In this document: positions 32,801-42,227 of the stretch, piece by piece
Position numbering within the stretch: position 1 is the first letter of the stretch
How the letters are laid out: every line of letters starts with the position of its first letter
Assembly: GCA_012729855.1 (NCBI GenBank)
Contig: JAAYCI010000024.1
Coordinates: forward strand, 1 to 42,349
Direction of reading: 5' to 3'
Origin: Oscillospiraceae bacterium
GTDB taxonomy: Bacteria > Bacillota > Clostridia > Oscillospirales > Ruminococcaceae
DNA length: 42,349 bases
Position numbers and translations under genes: made by a program
Notes under the pieces: model-generated
Database searches by the model: none
The model's input: only the letters and a program-made list of their open reading frames with translations
What the model was told of the DNA's origin: nothing

Positions 32801-33421
32801 CTAGTTTTTGTATTCGGCGGTCATTTCGGCGCTGGCCAGGATATGGCCTTCCATGGCGGCTTCCAGCTCGCTGCGGCTGTAGCCGTTTTCCAGGTCGAGC
32901 GTGGTGTCCAGCGCCCAAACGGTGAAGACGTAGACGTGGGCGGTGCCCGCCGGGGGCGCGGGGCCGGTGTAGCCCGCTTGGCTGAGGTAGTTCATGCCCT
33001 GCACCATGCTGCCGGCCGCGGCCAGGCTGGCGTCGGCGGCAAGCTCGGCCGTGGTGATGTTAGCGGCCAGCCAATGGTCGCACGCATAGCCCACCACGGG
33101 CACCGAGTCGGGGTCCTCCATAAGCAGGGCATAGCTTTTGGTGCCCTCGGGCGCGTTGAGAAACTTGAGCGGCGGTGAGAGGGTTGGGTTGCTCTCTGCG
33201 TCGCCCTGGGCGGCGTCTTCGGGGCCGCGCACGCCGTATTCGGGCGCCAGTGCGCCAAACACCACGCCGCCGCTGGTAACCACAAAGGGCTCGCCCGACA
33301 CATTCTGCCGGCCCGAGACATCGGGCGCCTGCACGCCGGCCAGGTCGTCGTCGTCGCCACAGGCGGCCAGAACGAACAGGGCCAGGAAAACCAGCGGGAA
33401 TACTACCTTGAGATATCGCAT
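32801..33421 (-). CDS. PEBP-family (YbhB/YbcL-like) lipoprotein
   Basis: 206-residue lipoprotein with a signal sequence ending in the lipobox LAAC (Cys21), then a phosphatidylethanolamine-binding-protein-like domain: SPPLKFLNAPEGTKSYALLMEDPD, DHWLAANI, GYTGPAPPAGTAHVYVFTVWALDTTLDL. Bacterial members have no firmly established role. GGAGG precedes the ATG by seven bases. A strong leader hairpin lies just upstream (33439-33508). It is the first gene of a probable two-gene operon with the PPi-phosphofructokinase; why they are joined is not obvious. Confidence 0.88.
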   Translation of the reverse strand: MRYLKVVFPLVFLALFVLAACGDDDDLAGVQAPDVSGRQNVSGEPFVVTSGGVVFGALAPEYGVRGPEDAAQGDAESNPTLSPPLKFLNAPEGTKSYALLMEDPDSVPVVGYACDHWLAANITTAELAADASLAAAGSMVQGMNYLSQAGYTGPAPPAGTAHVYVFTVWALDTTLDLENGYSRSELEAAMEGHILASAEMTAEYKN

Positions 33422-33438
33422 CGGAATCCTCCGTAAAC

Positions 33439-33508
33439 GTCTGTTTTCAAATTGGAGAAGTGCCCAAAGCCGAGCGGATTTGGGCGTTTTGGAGATTTGA
33501 AAACAGAC
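33439..33508 (-). promoter_or_regulatory. Leader hairpin before the PEBP lipoprotein
   Basis: Arms 33439-33452 and 33495-33508 pair perfectly over 14 bp (GTCTGTTTTCAAAT), and GCCCAAA (33462-33468) pairs with TTTGGGC (33479-33485) inside. The hairpin ends seven bases upstream of the GGAGG site on the reverse strand, so it could influence translation or message stability. Confidence 0.5.
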
Positions 33509-33603
33509 TTCAGGCTGCGCCAGATTTTGTACCGGTATCATACCATATTCAAAAAACCAAAACAACCGTGCCACAGTTTCGCAACTTTTGCCCGGGCGGC
33601 TTG

Positions 33604-33612
33604 TGTTATACT
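33604..33612 (+). promoter_or_regulatory. Extended -10 promoter of the AmmeMemoRadiSam operon
   Basis: TG-T-TATACT (33604-33612) without a good -35 box. The predicted leader is about 120 bases. Confidence 0.4.
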
Positions 33613-33737
33613 GGAAAGGCTGAAAAATTGGGCTTCGCCGGTGCCTTTGCCACCGGGGTTCACATGTCTGATTTTTTCCTGATTTTTTGCTATTTAATCC
33701 CGATTTATTGATACCGTGTGCAAAAGGAGGTTTTCCC

Positions 33738-35117
33738 GTGCCCATTGTTGCCGCAATTGCCGTACCGCACCCACCCCTGATTATTCCGCAGGTGGGGCGG
33801 GGCGATGAAAAGACGATACAAAAAACCGTGGACGCATACCGCGCCGCCATGGCCTTTTTGGCCGCCCAGGCGCCGGAGAGCCTGGTGCTGGTGAGCCCGC
33901 ATGCCGATTTGTACGCCGCCTGGTTCCAGATATCGCCGGGCGGCAGCGCCAAGGGCGACTTTGGCCGCTTTGGCGCGCCCGGCGTGCAGGTGCGGGCGCA
34001 GTACGACACCGCGCTGGCCGCCGCCATTACCGCGGAGGCTAAGCGGCAGGGGCTGCCGGCAGGGCCGCAGCGCGAGCACGCCGCCGGGCTGGACCATGGC
34101 AGCAGTATTCCGCTTTATTTTTTGCAGCAGGCCGGGGTTGAGGCGCCGGTGGTGCGCGTGGGGCTCTCGGGCCTTTCGCTGGCCGAGCACTACCGGCTGG
34201 GGCAGTGCATTACGGCGGCGGCAGGCGACAGGCGGGTAGCTTTTGTTGCCAGCGGCGACCTTTCCCATTATTTAAAGAAAGACGGGCCCTATGGCTACCG
34301 GCCCGAGGGGCCGCAGCTGGACGCGGCGATAACCGGCGCGTTTGCCGGCGGCGACTTTGACGCGCTGCTGGGCATAGCCCCGCCGATTGCCGACCAGGGC
34401 GGCGAGTGCGGGCTGCGCAGCTTTGTGATGATGGCCGGCGCGCTGGATGGCCGGGCGGTGGAGGCCAAGCTGCTGTCTTACGAGGGCACGTTTGGCGTGG
34501 GCTACGCGGTGGCCACCTTCCTGCCGGGCGAGGCGGACGGCAGCCGGCATTTCCTGGCCGCGTATGAGGCCGGCCAGCGCGAAGCCATAGCCGACAAGCA
34601 GGCCGGGGCCGACGCCTGGGTGAAGCTGGCCCGCGCCGGGGTGGAAAGCTGGGTGAAAACCGGAAAACGGGCGGCTATTCCCAAAGGTTTGCCTGCCGGG
34701 CTGCTGGATGTGCAGGCGGGGGTGTTTGTGTCGCTGCACAAGCACGGCGCGCTGCGGGGGTGCATTGGCACCACCGGCCCCACCACGGGCAGCGTGGCCG
34801 AGGAGATTGTGCAGAACGCGGCCAGCGCCGCCACCGAGGACCCCCGCTTTGCGCCCGTGCGGCCCGACGAGCTGGACGCGCTGGAGATAAGCGTGGACGT
34901 GCTGGGCGCGCCCGAGGCCATAGCCTCGCAGGACGAACTGGACGTGAAGCGCTACGGTGTGATTGTGAGCAGCGGGGGCCGGCGGGGCCTGCTGCTGCCC
35001 GACTTGGACGGCGTGGACACCGTGGCCCAGCAGGTGGACATTGCGCGGCAGAAGGCGGGCATCCCGCCGGGCAGGCCGCTGAAACTGGAACGCTTTGAGG
35101 TGATTCGCCATGCGTGA
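33738..35117 (+). CDS. AmmeMemoRadiSam system fusion protein: LigB/Memo-like domain plus AMMECR1 domain
   Basis: 459 residues in two domains. Residues 1 to about 270 resemble the LigB/Memo fold ([39 protein letters not shown] and ASGDLSHYL, with histidines that could bind a metal). Residues about 290-455 are an AMMECR1 domain with the hallmark LRGCIG (about 339-344) and the [10 protein letters not shown] and LPDLDGVDT segments. The start is GTG 33738, seven bases after AAAGGAGG. The next gene, a radical SAM enzyme, overlaps by eight bases. These three parts define the AmmeMemoRadiSam system, whose reaction is not established. Confidence 0.9.
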   Translation: MPIVAAIAVPHPPLIIPQVGRGDEKTIQKTVDAYRAAMAFLAAQAPESLVLVSPHADLYAAWFQISPGGSAKGDFGRFGAPGVQVRAQYDTALAAAITAEAKRQGLPAGPQREHAAGLDHGSSIPLYFLQQAGVEAPVVRVGLSGLSLAEHYRLGQCITAAAGDRRVAFVASGDLSHYLKKDGPYGYRPEGPQLDAAITGAFAGGDFDALLGIAPPIADQGGECGLRSFVMMAGALDGRAVEAKLLSYEGTFGVGYAVATFLPGEADGSRHFLAAYEAGQREAIADKQAGADAWVKLARAGVESWVKTGKRAAIPKGLPAGLLDVQAGVFVSLHKHGALRGCIGTTGPTTGSVAEEIVQNAASAATEDPRFAPVRPDELDALEISVDVLGAPEAIASQDELDVKRYGVIVSSGGRRGLLLPDLDGVDTVAQQVDIARQKAGIPPGRPLKLERFEVIRHA

Positions 35118-35946
35118 GGGCATACTGCCCTGCCCCGTGTGCCCCCGCCACTGCGCCCCGCCCGAGGGTGAGGCCGGCTTTTGCCGGGCGCGGGTGGCGC
35201 GGGACGGCCAGGTGGTGAGCGCCACCTATGGCAAGATCATCTCGATGGCGCTGGACCCCATTGAGAAGAAGCCCTTCATCGCGTTCCGGCCGGGCAGCCA
35301 GATACTCTCGGTGGGCACGGTGGGGTGCAACCTGCGCTGCCCCTTTTGCCAAAACCACGAGATTGCCCAATGTGGCCCCGCGCCGGAAACCCCCTTTAAC
35401 ACCATAACGCCCGACGCGCTGGCACAGCAGGCGCTGGCTTTGCAGGACAGCGGTAACATTGGCCTGGCGTTTACCTACAACGAACCGGCCGTGGGCTGGG
35501 AGTTTGTGCGGGACGCCAGCCGCGCGGCCAAGGCGCTGGGCATGCAAAACGCCATGGTGACCAACGGCTATTTTTTCGAGGGGATTTTGGCGATTTTACT
35601 GGACAGCATCGACGCGTTCAACATTGACCTGAAATGCTTTACCGAGGCCGGCTACCAGAGCATTGGCGGCGGGCTGGAGGCTGTGAAGCACACCATAGCC
35701 ACGGCGGCCGACGCCGCGCATGTGGAGGTGACCACCCTGGTGGTGCCGGGGTTTTCGGACAGCGAGGCCGAGATGGAGGCCGAAGCCAAATGGCTGGCGA
35801 GCATTTCGCCGGACATCCCGCTGCACATCAGCCGGTATTTCCCGCGGTGGCAGGCAAACGCCCCGCCCACGCCGCGCAAGGTGATGGAAAAGCTGGCAGG
35901 GATTGCCGGGCGGTATTTGGAGCGGGTGGTTTTGGGGAATGTGTGA
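35110..35946 (+). CDS. AmmeMemoRadiSam system radical SAM enzyme
   Basis: 278-residue radical S-adenosylmethionine enzyme related to pyruvate-formate-lyase activating enzymes. The iron-sulfur cluster motif is GCNLRCPFC (Cys73, Cys77, Cys80). An N-terminal cysteine cluster (CPVCPRHC and GFC) is typical of this subgroup. [26 protein letters not shown] and [10 protein letters not shown] follow in family order. It overlaps the fusion gene by eight bases, so the two are translationally coupled and probably act together. The substrate is unknown. A strong terminator follows. Confidence 0.9.
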   Translation: MREGILPCPVCPRHCAPPEGEAGFCRARVARDGQVVSATYGKIISMALDPIEKKPFIAFRPGSQILSVGTVGCNLRCPFCQNHEIAQCGPAPETPFNTITPDALAQQALALQDSGNIGLAFTYNEPAVGWEFVRDASRAAKALGMQNAMVTNGYFFEGILAILLDSIDAFNIDLKCFTEAGYQSIGGGLEAVKHTIATAADAAHVEVTTLVVPGFSDSEAEMEAEAKWLASISPDIPLHISRYFPRWQANAPPTPRKVMEKLAGIAGRYLERVVLGNV

Positions 35947-35964
35947 GGTTTTATGGATAGTCAG

Positions 35965-35989
35965 CCGGCGCATCAGCGCCGGTTTTTTT
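35965..35989 (+). terminator. Intrinsic terminator of the AmmeMemoRadiSam operon
   Basis: CCGGCGC-ATCA-GCGCCGG followed by seven Ts, 18 bases after the stop codon. Confidence 0.88.
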
Positions 35990-36001
35990 GTTTGCTCGTG
36001 C

Positions 36002-36030
36002 TTTCCACAGCAGGTACTCTCTGGTATTAT
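36002..36030 (+). promoter_or_regulatory. Promoter of the low-GC lipoprotein gene
   Basis: TTTCCA (36002-36007), a 17-base spacer and TATTAT (36025-36030) with a TGG extension, 20 bases before the start codon. Confidence 0.5.
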
Positions 36031-36050
36031 TAAGGAAAGGGGGATGCGGC

Positions 36051-37610
36051 ATGAAAAAGAAATGGTTGGCTGTATTGTTGGTGATGGCATTATTGCTGGT
36101 GGCTTGTTCCGGCCTGCAAAGTGGCAGGGGGCAGGTTTCGGAAAGCGTGCCGGTTGAGGAATCGGTTTCACAAGAGGCGGGAAGCACCTCTGCTTTATCG
36201 GAAAGCGCTCCGGCCACATCTTCCCCCCATACCCCCAGCACTTTTGTTCCCTGGGCGTTGGCGCAGAGCCCTGCCTATGGCGAGCCGGACGCAACGCAGA
36301 TGGCAATGGCCGCCCCGCTCCCTTTTACCACACTTGCCGCCTTTGATGGCCTGAACTACACCGTGGTCAACTATGGTATGCAGGGAGATTCCATCCAATC
36401 TGCCCTATACAGCGAGGAGGATTTGTTCTTTGTTTCCGGCAACGCACTCTATTATTGTGATGACAGCAACATTTATCTGATACGGGAGGGCGTTTGCCGC
36501 CTGGCCGGCAGTAATGCTGACGGCCTGTATCTTATTTTTAAAGATGACCAGGTTCCCCAGCTGGGCGAACCGCAAGGCATGGAACGGCAAGCCAGCCTTT
36601 ACTATTATGACCCGGTGACAGGGGCTGTCAACAAAATCATATCAAATGTTCAGAATGCCGTGCTGACCGGCAGTGACCATAATATCCTTTTCTATATAAC
36701 CGCGGTCGCCTCCGACAATGACCAGGAATTTCAATACATAATAAACAGGCGCGATTTATTGACCGGCACTGATTCCGTTGTTTTTACGGATGACGATTAT
36801 GTGCCCTTTGGAACGCCATGGTCGGCATACACTATTTTCTTTGAGCTTGCCGGTGATAACTTATTGGTCCAAATGCAATACCCCAAGCCTTCGGAGTATC
36901 CCTATGAGCGATATATCGTTTTAGGATTAGATGGTACTTTTCTGCAAAGCAGCATAGAGGATACGGTGGTTGTTGCCACAACGCCGCTATACGAAATGAC
37001 GCTGGCCCACGACCGATACCGGTATGCTGCTTTCCCGGAACCCACACCTGTGGGCGCCTACTATATGCGCATGGAGAATAACCCCAATGGTAACCCTTGG
37101 ATTGCCGACTACTATGTGATGCAGAACGGGCAAGAACTGTGCTGGTATAAAGACACGCAGATACACTCTATCGTTCCCTACAAAAATGTTATTTATGGCG
37201 GCAGCCAGGTGTATAATGGCCAAACGCGCACCGAGATTGATTTTTGGGAAGACGAACTGCTGGGCACCTTCGCTTGCGGCGGCAATGCCTATTATGTGCT
37301 GGAACAAAAAGGTGAGAGCCCTACTGGTTTGCCTGCTGAAAATAGTGATTGGCTGGCTGTATACCAGGCAACGGGCACCGTTGATAACCCAGCTGCCATA
37401 CAATTTTTATTCGCTTTCGAACGGGAAAATCCGGAGAGCCTTGGGTGGCACCATCGCATCTACGACACCATGTCTCCCTATTATCTGGCGGGGAATTTTG
37501 TGATTGCCTGCACCTATGATTTGCCAAACTATGTTGTGCTCAATAGCAAAACCGGCAGCATGTCCTTTGCCGGGCAAGCAGAGATAAATTTGTGGCAAGC
37601 AGAAAAATAA
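36051..37610 (+). CDS. Lipoprotein of unknown function, lower GC than neighbours
   Basis: 519-residue predicted lipoprotein: signal sequence with lipobox LVAC (Cys19), a Ser/Glu/Pro-rich linker to about residue 65, then a large domain with many short strands and repeated Tyr/Asp segments (LYYYDPVTGAVNKI, GQELCWYKDTQIHSIV, DLPNYVVLNSKTG). The layout suggests a beta-propeller-like surface protein, as in DUF5050-type proteins, but I do not recognise the family. AAGGAAAGGGGG precedes the ATG. The codons are visibly more AT-rich than those of neighbouring genes, and the gene has its own promoter and terminator, consistent with acquisition from elsewhere. Confidence 0.75.
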   Translation: MKKKWLAVLLVMALLLVACSGLQSGRGQVSESVPVEESVSQEAGSTSALSESAPATSSPHTPSTFVPWALAQSPAYGEPDATQMAMAAPLPFTTLAAFDGLNYTVVNYGMQGDSIQSALYSEEDLFFVSGNALYYCDDSNIYLIREGVCRLAGSNADGLYLIFKDDQVPQLGEPQGMERQASLYYYDPVTGAVNKIISNVQNAVLTGSDHNILFYITAVASDNDQEFQYIINRRDLLTGTDSVVFTDDDYVPFGTPWSAYTIFFELAGDNLLVQMQYPKPSEYPYERYIVLGLDGTFLQSSIEDTVVVATTPLYEMTLAHDRYRYAAFPEPTPVGAYYMRMENNPNGNPWIADYYVMQNGQELCWYKDTQIHSIVPYKNVIYGGSQVYNGQTRTEIDFWEDELLGTFACGGNAYYVLEQKGESPTGLPAENSDWLAVYQATGTVDNPAAIQFLFAFERENPESLGWHHRIYDTMSPYYLAGNFVIACTYDLPNYVVLNSKTGSMSFAGQAEINLWQAEK

Positions 37611-37651
37611 TCTGTTTTTTGTGCAAACACATTTGTGCAAACACAAAAGAA

Positions 37652-37683
37652 AGAAGCCGCTGCAACCAGTTGCAGCGGCTTCT
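37652..37683. terminator. Bidirectional terminator between the lipoprotein gene and lepA
   Basis: A perfect 14-bp stem (AGAAGCCGCTGCAA with TTGCAGCGGCTTCT) and loop CCAG. It is followed by T-rich sequence on the plus strand and by TTCTTTTG on the minus strand. Confidence 0.8.
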
Positions 37684-37697
37684 TGTGTTGGTATGCT

Positions 37698-39500
37698 TTA
37701 ATCATCCAACTTCAGCACCGCCGTGAACGCCTCGCTGGGCACTTCTACGCTGCCGATCTGGCGCATCTTCTTCTTGCCTTCCTTCTGCTTTTCCAGCAGC
37801 TTCTTTTTGCGGGTAATGTCGCCGCCGTAGCATTTGGCCAGCACGTCCTTGCGCACGGCCTTCACCGTTTCGCGGGCGATGATTTTGCCGCCGATGGCCG
37901 CCTGGATGGGCACCTCGAACAGCTGGCGGGGGATGTTGTCCTTCAGCTTTTCGCACAGGCGGCGGCCGCGGGCGTAGGCTTTGTCGGCGTACACAATAAA
38001 GCTGAGCGCGTCCACCACCTCGCCGTTGATGAGGATGTCCAGCTTCACCAGCTTGCTTTCCGCGTAGCCTTTCAGCTCATAGTCGTAGCTGGCGTAGCCC
38101 CGGCTGCGGCTTTTTATCGCGTCGAAAAAGTCGTACACAATCTCGCCCAGGGGCAGCTCGTAGTGCAAATCCACGCGGGTCTCGTCCAGGTATTTCATGT
38201 CGCGCAGGGTGCCGCGGCGTTCCTGGCACAGTTCCATCAGGCTGCCCACGTACTCGTTGGGCGTGTAGATGTGGCCGTCCACCATGGGCTCGTGCGCTTT
38301 GGCAATGCGGGCGGGGTCGGGGTAGTTGGTGGGGTTTTCGATGGCCACTTCGGTGCCGTCGGTGAGGGTGAAGTGGTACTCCACGCTGGGGGCGGTGGTG
38401 ATGAGGTCGAGGTCAAACTCGCGCTCCAGCCGCTCGATGATGATTTCGAGATGGAGCAGGCCCAGAAAGCCGCAGCGGAAGCCAAAGCCCAGCGCCACGC
38501 TGGTTTCGGGCTCAAACGAGAGGGAGGCGTCGTTCAGCTGCAGCTTGTCCAGCGCGTCCTGCAAATCGGGGTACTTGGCGCCGTCGGCCGGGTAGATGCC
38601 GCAGAACACCATGGGCACCACCTTGCGGTAGCCGGGCAGGGGCTGGGCGGCGGGGACGGCCGCCAGGGTAACGGTGTCGCCCACGCGGGTGTCGCGCACC
38701 GTTTTGATGCTGGCGGTGAGGTAGCCCACCTCGCCCGCGTGCAAGGCGTCGGCCGGGGCGAGGCTTAACGCGCCCATGCGGCCCACCTCCACAATTTGGA
38801 ACTCGGCGCCGGTGGCCATCATCCTGATGCGGTCGCCAGTGCGGATGGCGCCGTCGAACACGCGGATGTAGACGATGACGCCCTTGTAGGGGTCGTAGGC
38901 GGAGTCGAAGATGAGCGCCTTGAGCGGGGCGTTCTCGTCGCCCGAGGGGGGCGGGATGTCGGCGATGACCTGCTCCAGCACGTCGGCAATGCCGAGGCCG
39001 GCCTTGGCGCTGATGCGGGGCGCGTCCAGCGCGGGCAGGCCGATGACGTCCTCCACCTCGCGGGCCACGCGGTCAGGCTCGGCGCTGGGCAGGTCCATCT
39101 TGTTCAGCACCGGCACAATCTCCAGGTCGTGCTCCAGCGCCAGGTAGGTGTTGGCCAGGGTTTGGGCCTCCACGCCCTGGGTGGCGTCCACCACCAGCAC
39201 GGCGCCCTCGCAGGCGGCCAGGGACCGGCTCACCTCGTAGTTGAAGTCCACGTGGCCGGGGGTGTCTATCAGGTTCAGCTCGTAGGTCTGGCCGTCGTTG
39301 GCGTTATAGTTCAGCGTGACGGCGCGGGCCTTGATGGTGATGCCGCGCTCCTTTTCCAGCTCCATATTGTCCAGCACCTGGGCGCTCATCAGGCGGCTGT
39401 CCACGCTTTGGGTCAGCTCCAGGATGCGGTCGGCCAGGGTAGACTTGCCGTGGTCGATATGGGCGATGATGCAAAAGTTGCGGATGTGGCTTTGAGACAA
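37698..39500 (-). CDS. lepA: Elongation factor 4 (LepA)
   Basis: 600-residue translational GTPase that acts on ribosomes under stress or during biogenesis. The G1 motif is [10 protein letters not shown]2 is in ERGITIKA, G3 is DTPGH and G4 is NKMD. EF4-specific parts follow, including [14 protein letters not shown] and the C-terminal domain with [23 protein letters not shown]. The length is standard. The start is TTG at 39500, eight bases after GGGAGG. An extended -10 promoter is present upstream (39555-39563), and a bidirectional terminator lies just after the stop. Confidence 0.97.
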   Translation of the reverse strand: MSQSHIRNFCIIAHIDHGKSTLADRILELTQSVDSRLMSAQVLDNMELEKERGITIKARAVTLNYNANDGQTYELNLIDTPGHVDFNYEVSRSLAACEGAVLVVDATQGVEAQTLANTYLALEHDLEIVPVLNKMDLPSAEPDRVAREVEDVIGLPALDAPRISAKAGLGIADVLEQVIADIPPPSGDENAPLKALIFDSAYDPYKGVIVYIRVFDGAIRTGDRIRMMATGAEFQIVEVGRMGALSLAPADALHAGEVGYLTASIKTVRDTRVGDTVTLAAVPAAQPLPGYRKVVPMVFCGIYPADGAKYPDLQDALDKLQLNDASLSFEPETSVALGFGFRCGFLGLLHLEIIIERLEREFDLDLITTAPSVEYHFTLTDGTEVAIENPTNYPDPARIAKAHEPMVDGHIYTPNEYVGSLMELCQERRGTLRDMKYLDETRVDLHYELPLGEIVYDFFDAIKSRSRGYASYDYELKGYAESKLVKLDILINGEVVDALSFIVYADKAYARGRRLCEKLKDNIPRQLFEVPIQAAIGGKIIARETVKAVRKDVLAKCYGGDITRKKKLLEKQKEGKKKMRQIGSVEVPSEAFTAVLKLDD

Positions 39501-39554
39501 GGTGGTTCCTCCCAGTGGCGGGCTGGCGCCCGCACATAATGAAAATGCTGAATA

Positions 39555-39563
39555 AGTATACCA
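39555..39563 (-). promoter_or_regulatory. Extended -10 promoter of lepA
   Basis: Reverse strand: TGG followed by TATACT (39555-39560), about 55 bases before the TTG start. The -35 region is a poor match. Confidence 0.4.
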
Positions 39564-39966
39564 TAAAATATTGGGGGTTGGATAGTGGTTTTAATAGGTT
39601 TTAAATGGCTGAACAGTTGGCCCTATATCTTGTGGGTGGCAGGCGTAAATGGGCGCAATAAATACAACTTGTATATTTGGCGCCGGTAATCAGGCGCGTT
39701 CATTTTTTGGTTATTTTTGCGGGTAAATAATTCCCAAAAAATAGAAATTAAATCAGATTTAATATGGGAGAAATACCAAAAGCGCCCCTTTTGGGGCCAC
39801 TGCCAGCCTTCCCGTATTTTTGCGCTGGTGCGCGCCTTCCAAAATAGAAAGTGAGCATTTGGAAGTATTTTGACGTTATTAGAAGCAAGCGGGAGCTATG
39901 CCGCCGGCATGGGTGGGCAGGGCCGGGGAAATAGGGTCAATCCGGGCGCCTTGGGGCCCCGCCGCG

Positions 39967-39996
39967 TTGACGCAAATTTGAAGCATTTGTTAAAAT
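39967..39996 (+). promoter_or_regulatory. Promoter of the 3D-domain gene
   Basis: TTGACG (39967-39972), an 18-base spacer and TAAAAT (39991-39996), about 105 bases before the start codon. Confidence 0.55.
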
Positions 39997-40102
39997 AACG
40001 CAGGATTTCGAAACTGGCTTGCGATGGGACCATGGCTGTTTCTGTGGCAGGGCCGGGACGAAAAACGCGGCGGGATTGAACCTGCCGCCAACGGGAGATT
40101 TT

Positions 40103-41164
40103 ATGCAACGACACTTGGAACGCGTGCGCCGCCGCCTGCACTGGATGCCCACGGCCATAAAGGGCCTGGCCGGCGCCACCATACTGGCCGGCTGCCTGTG
40201 GGCCGTGGTGCCCTCGGTGGTGGCCGCCACCGCAGACGAACCCCTGATGCCCACCCTGACACGGGCGGCCCCCGCCAATGGCGCCGGGGGCGTGGCGCCC
40301 GAGGCCATTGAAGACCCTGAGACCCCCACTGCCTTGCCCGAGGAGGTGGCCGGCCCGCCGATTACCGAAGCGGCCATACAGCAGGCGGCCAGCGTGACCC
40401 TAAGCCACAACCTGGCCGCGCGCTTTAGCGTGGCGCTGCTGGACGACGGCCAGCTGCAAATGGCCGATGTGGCCGGCGGCACCGTGGGCGAGCTGCTGGA
40501 CGAGCTGGGCGTGGTGCTGGAGGGCGAGGACTTTGTGTGGCCGCCCGCCGACACCGAGCTGGAAGCCGGCATGCTGCCGGTGGAGATTTCCCGCGTGCGC
40601 TACACGGAGGAGGTGCGCCGCGAGCAGATGGACGCCGCCACCGTGGACGGGCACCTGGCCCAGCTGGGCGCCGAAGCCGCCGAGGGCTTTACCCGCGGCT
40701 ACAACAATACCTATGATGTGACTTACCGCGACCGGGTGGTGAACGGCGAGGTGACCTACAGCGCCGTGCTGGCCATTGAGCCGCTGCCCGCGCCCGTGGG
40801 TAACCAGGCCGACTACCACAACGACTTCAGCGATGTGGCCATTGGCCCCGACGGCGTGCCCACCAGCTATGCCTGGAAGATGGGCGGCGCGGTGACCACC
40901 GCCTATTCCTCCTCCGGTGGGCGGGGCGCCAGCGGGCTGGGGCTGTACCACGGCACCGTGGCCGTGAACCCCAACGTGATTCCCTACGGCACCCGCATGT
41001 ACATCACCTCACCCGACGGCAGCTATGTGTACGGCTACGCCATTGCCACCGACACCGGCATTGCCCTGATGGACGGCCGGGTGGACATTGACCTGTATTT
41101 TGGCAGCAACGCCGAGTGCTATGCCTTTGGCAAGCGCGCGATGGATGTGTATATTCTGGGCTGA
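40103..41164 (+). CDS. Secreted 3D-domain (YabE/YocH-like) cell-wall protein
   Basis: 353 residues. A basic N terminus and a hydrophobic segment (about residues 17-41) act as signal or anchor. The middle (about 95-190) resembles the ubiquitin-like DUF348/G5-associated region of YabE proteins (GTVGELLDELGVVLEGEDFV). The C terminus is a 3D domain with its three aspartates (ATDTGIA, MDGRVDIDLYF) and the ending AMDVYILG. This double-psi beta-barrel is shared with lytic transglycosylase MltA and with resuscitation-promoting-factor-like proteins, so a role in wall turnover is likely. GGGAG precedes the ATG by about seven bases. It is a single-gene unit with its own promoter and terminator. Confidence 0.88.
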   Translation: MQRHLERVRRRLHWMPTAIKGLAGATILAGCLWAVVPSVVAATADEPLMPTLTRAAPANGAGGVAPEAIEDPETPTALPEEVAGPPITEAAIQQAASVTLSHNLAARFSVALLDDGQLQMADVAGGTVGELLDELGVVLEGEDFVWPPADTELEAGMLPVEISRVRYTEEVRREQMDAATVDGHLAQLGAEAAEGFTRGYNNTYDVTYRDRVVNGEVTYSAVLAIEPLPAPVGNQADYHNDFSDVAIGPDGVPTSYAWKMGGAVTTAYSSSGGRGASGLGLYHGTVAVNPNVIPYGTRMYITSPDGSYVYGYAIATDTGIALMDGRVDIDLYFGSNAECYAFGKRAMDVYILG

Positions 41165-41187
41165 GCCCGGCCCTTTATAACAACCTG

Positions 41188-41220
41188 CCCCCGGCAACCC
41201 TTGGTGGTTTGCCGGGGGTT
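41188..41220 (+). terminator. Intrinsic terminator of the 3D-domain gene
   Basis: CCCCCGGCAA pairs with TTGCCGGGGG around an 11-base loop, followed by TTATTTG, 24 bases after the stop codon. Confidence 0.8.
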
Positions 41221-41278
41221 ATTTGCTTGTGTTTTGCGGCGCGAGCAGTGGTTTTTATAGAGCTATCGGCCCCTTATG

Positions 41279-41287
41279 TGGTATTAT
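41279..41287 (+). promoter_or_regulatory. Possible extended -10 promoter of the PhzF-like gene
   Basis: TG-G-TATTAT just upstream of the PhzF-like gene. There is no good -35 box, so the call is weak. Confidence 0.3.
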
Positions 41288-41336
41288 GGGGCTGCCAGTA
41301 AAAGTACCGCGCAAGATTGCGTATGTATAGGGGCGG

Positions 41337-42227
41337 ATGGTGTTGAAAGAAATTAACGTACTGTATGCGGAGGCCTTTTCTGCGCGGGCAGGAAAGGGCA
41401 ACCCGGCAGGCATTGTATTGGATGCCGATGCTTTAAGCGATGATGACATGCAGAAGATTGCCAACCTGGTTGGGTTTAATGAAACCGCCTTTGTCTTAAA
41501 ATCAAAGGCGGCAGACATCCGGCTGAGATATTTTGCGCCCAACCATGAAATGAGCATGTGTGGGCACGCTACGGTGGCTTCTATTGCCGAGCTGATGTCA
41601 AGAGGCCAGATGGCTGGCTCCAAGCAGATTTCTGTAGAAACGGCAGCAGGCATCCTGGATGTGGCCTATGACAAGCGTTTGCGCGAAGTAACAATTAAAC
41701 ACATGCCCGTTGCGTTTCTGAATTTTGAAGGCAACGTGGAGGACTTGGCGGCGGCGCTTGGGATTGGCCTGGATGACATGGATAGGTCATATCCCATTGT
41801 TTACGCGCACTGCGGCACATGGACCCTTTTGGTGCCCATTAAGCGTGTGGAACCGTTTGTGAGAATGAAACCCGATAACAAAAGATTCGCCGGCATTTTA
41901 AAAGAAATGCCCACCGCCTCTGTCCATCCTTTTTCAACAGAAACCATTGGCTTTGCCAATGATCTGCACGGCAGGCATTTTTCAGCGTCCCACTCAGGAA
42001 CCATTGAAGACCCTGTTACGGGCACTGCTTCGGGCGGCATGGCTGCCTATTATATCACGTACATCAAAAAGATAAATCATGCGGCATTGGCGATAGAGCA
42101 AGGCCAGGAAATGGGAAGGGACGGGCTTGTGAAAGCGGAGGCGTTGCGAATAAACGATGGGGTGGCGGTAAGTATATCCGGGACAGCGGTTTTTATAGAA
42201 GAAAGGTGCCTGGCCATTGAGAACTAG
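41337..42227 (+). CDS. PhzF-family epimerase/isomerase-like protein
   Basis: 296-residue protein with the two-lobed diaminopimelate-epimerase-like fold of the PhzF family. Typical features: the N-terminal strand NVLYAEAFSARAGKGNPAGIVLDA, GFNETAFVL with the catalytic-type Glu, LRYFAPNHEMSMCGHAT, and near the C terminus SGTIEDPVTGTASGGMAAY. Most PhzF-like proteins have no assigned substrate, and no other phenazine genes are present, so phenazine synthesis is not implied. The start is ATG 41337; GTG and TTG follow at the next two codons, and the ribosome site (GGGGCGG) is weak. Base composition is more AT-rich than in most of the window. Confidence 0.88.
   Translation: MVLKEINVLYAEAFSARAGKGNPAGIVLDADALSDDDMQKIANLVGFNETAFVLKSKAADIRLRYFAPNHEMSMCGHATVASIAELMSRGQMAGSKQISVETAAGILDVAYDKRLREVTIKHMPVAFLNFEGNVEDLAAALGIGLDDMDRSYPIVYAHCGTWTLLVPIKRVEPFVRMKPDNKRFAGILKEMPTASVHPFSTETIGFANDLHGRHFSASHSGTIEDPVTGTASGGMAAYYITYIKKINHAALAIEQGQEMGRDGLVKAEALRINDGVAVSISGTAVFIEERCLAIEN

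Larger units (their letters stand above)
33422..33737. other. Divergent intergenic region with a long leader hairpin
   Basis: 316 bases between the PEBP lipoprotein (reverse) and the AmmeMemoRadiSam genes (forward). It holds the hairpin 33439-33508 and an extended -10 element at 33604-33612. The AT content rises strongly after 33520. No gene is seen. Confidence 0.6.
39501..40102. other. 600-base AT-richer intergenic region
   Basis: Lies between the divergent lepA and the 3D-domain gene. From 39570 to about 39900 it is much more AT-rich than the window average, with several small hairpins (for example GCGCCCC-TTTT-GGGGC near 39780) but no convincing reading frame and no recognised RNA family. 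The lepA promoter is at the left end and the 3D-gene promoter at 39967-39996. Confidence 0.55.
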
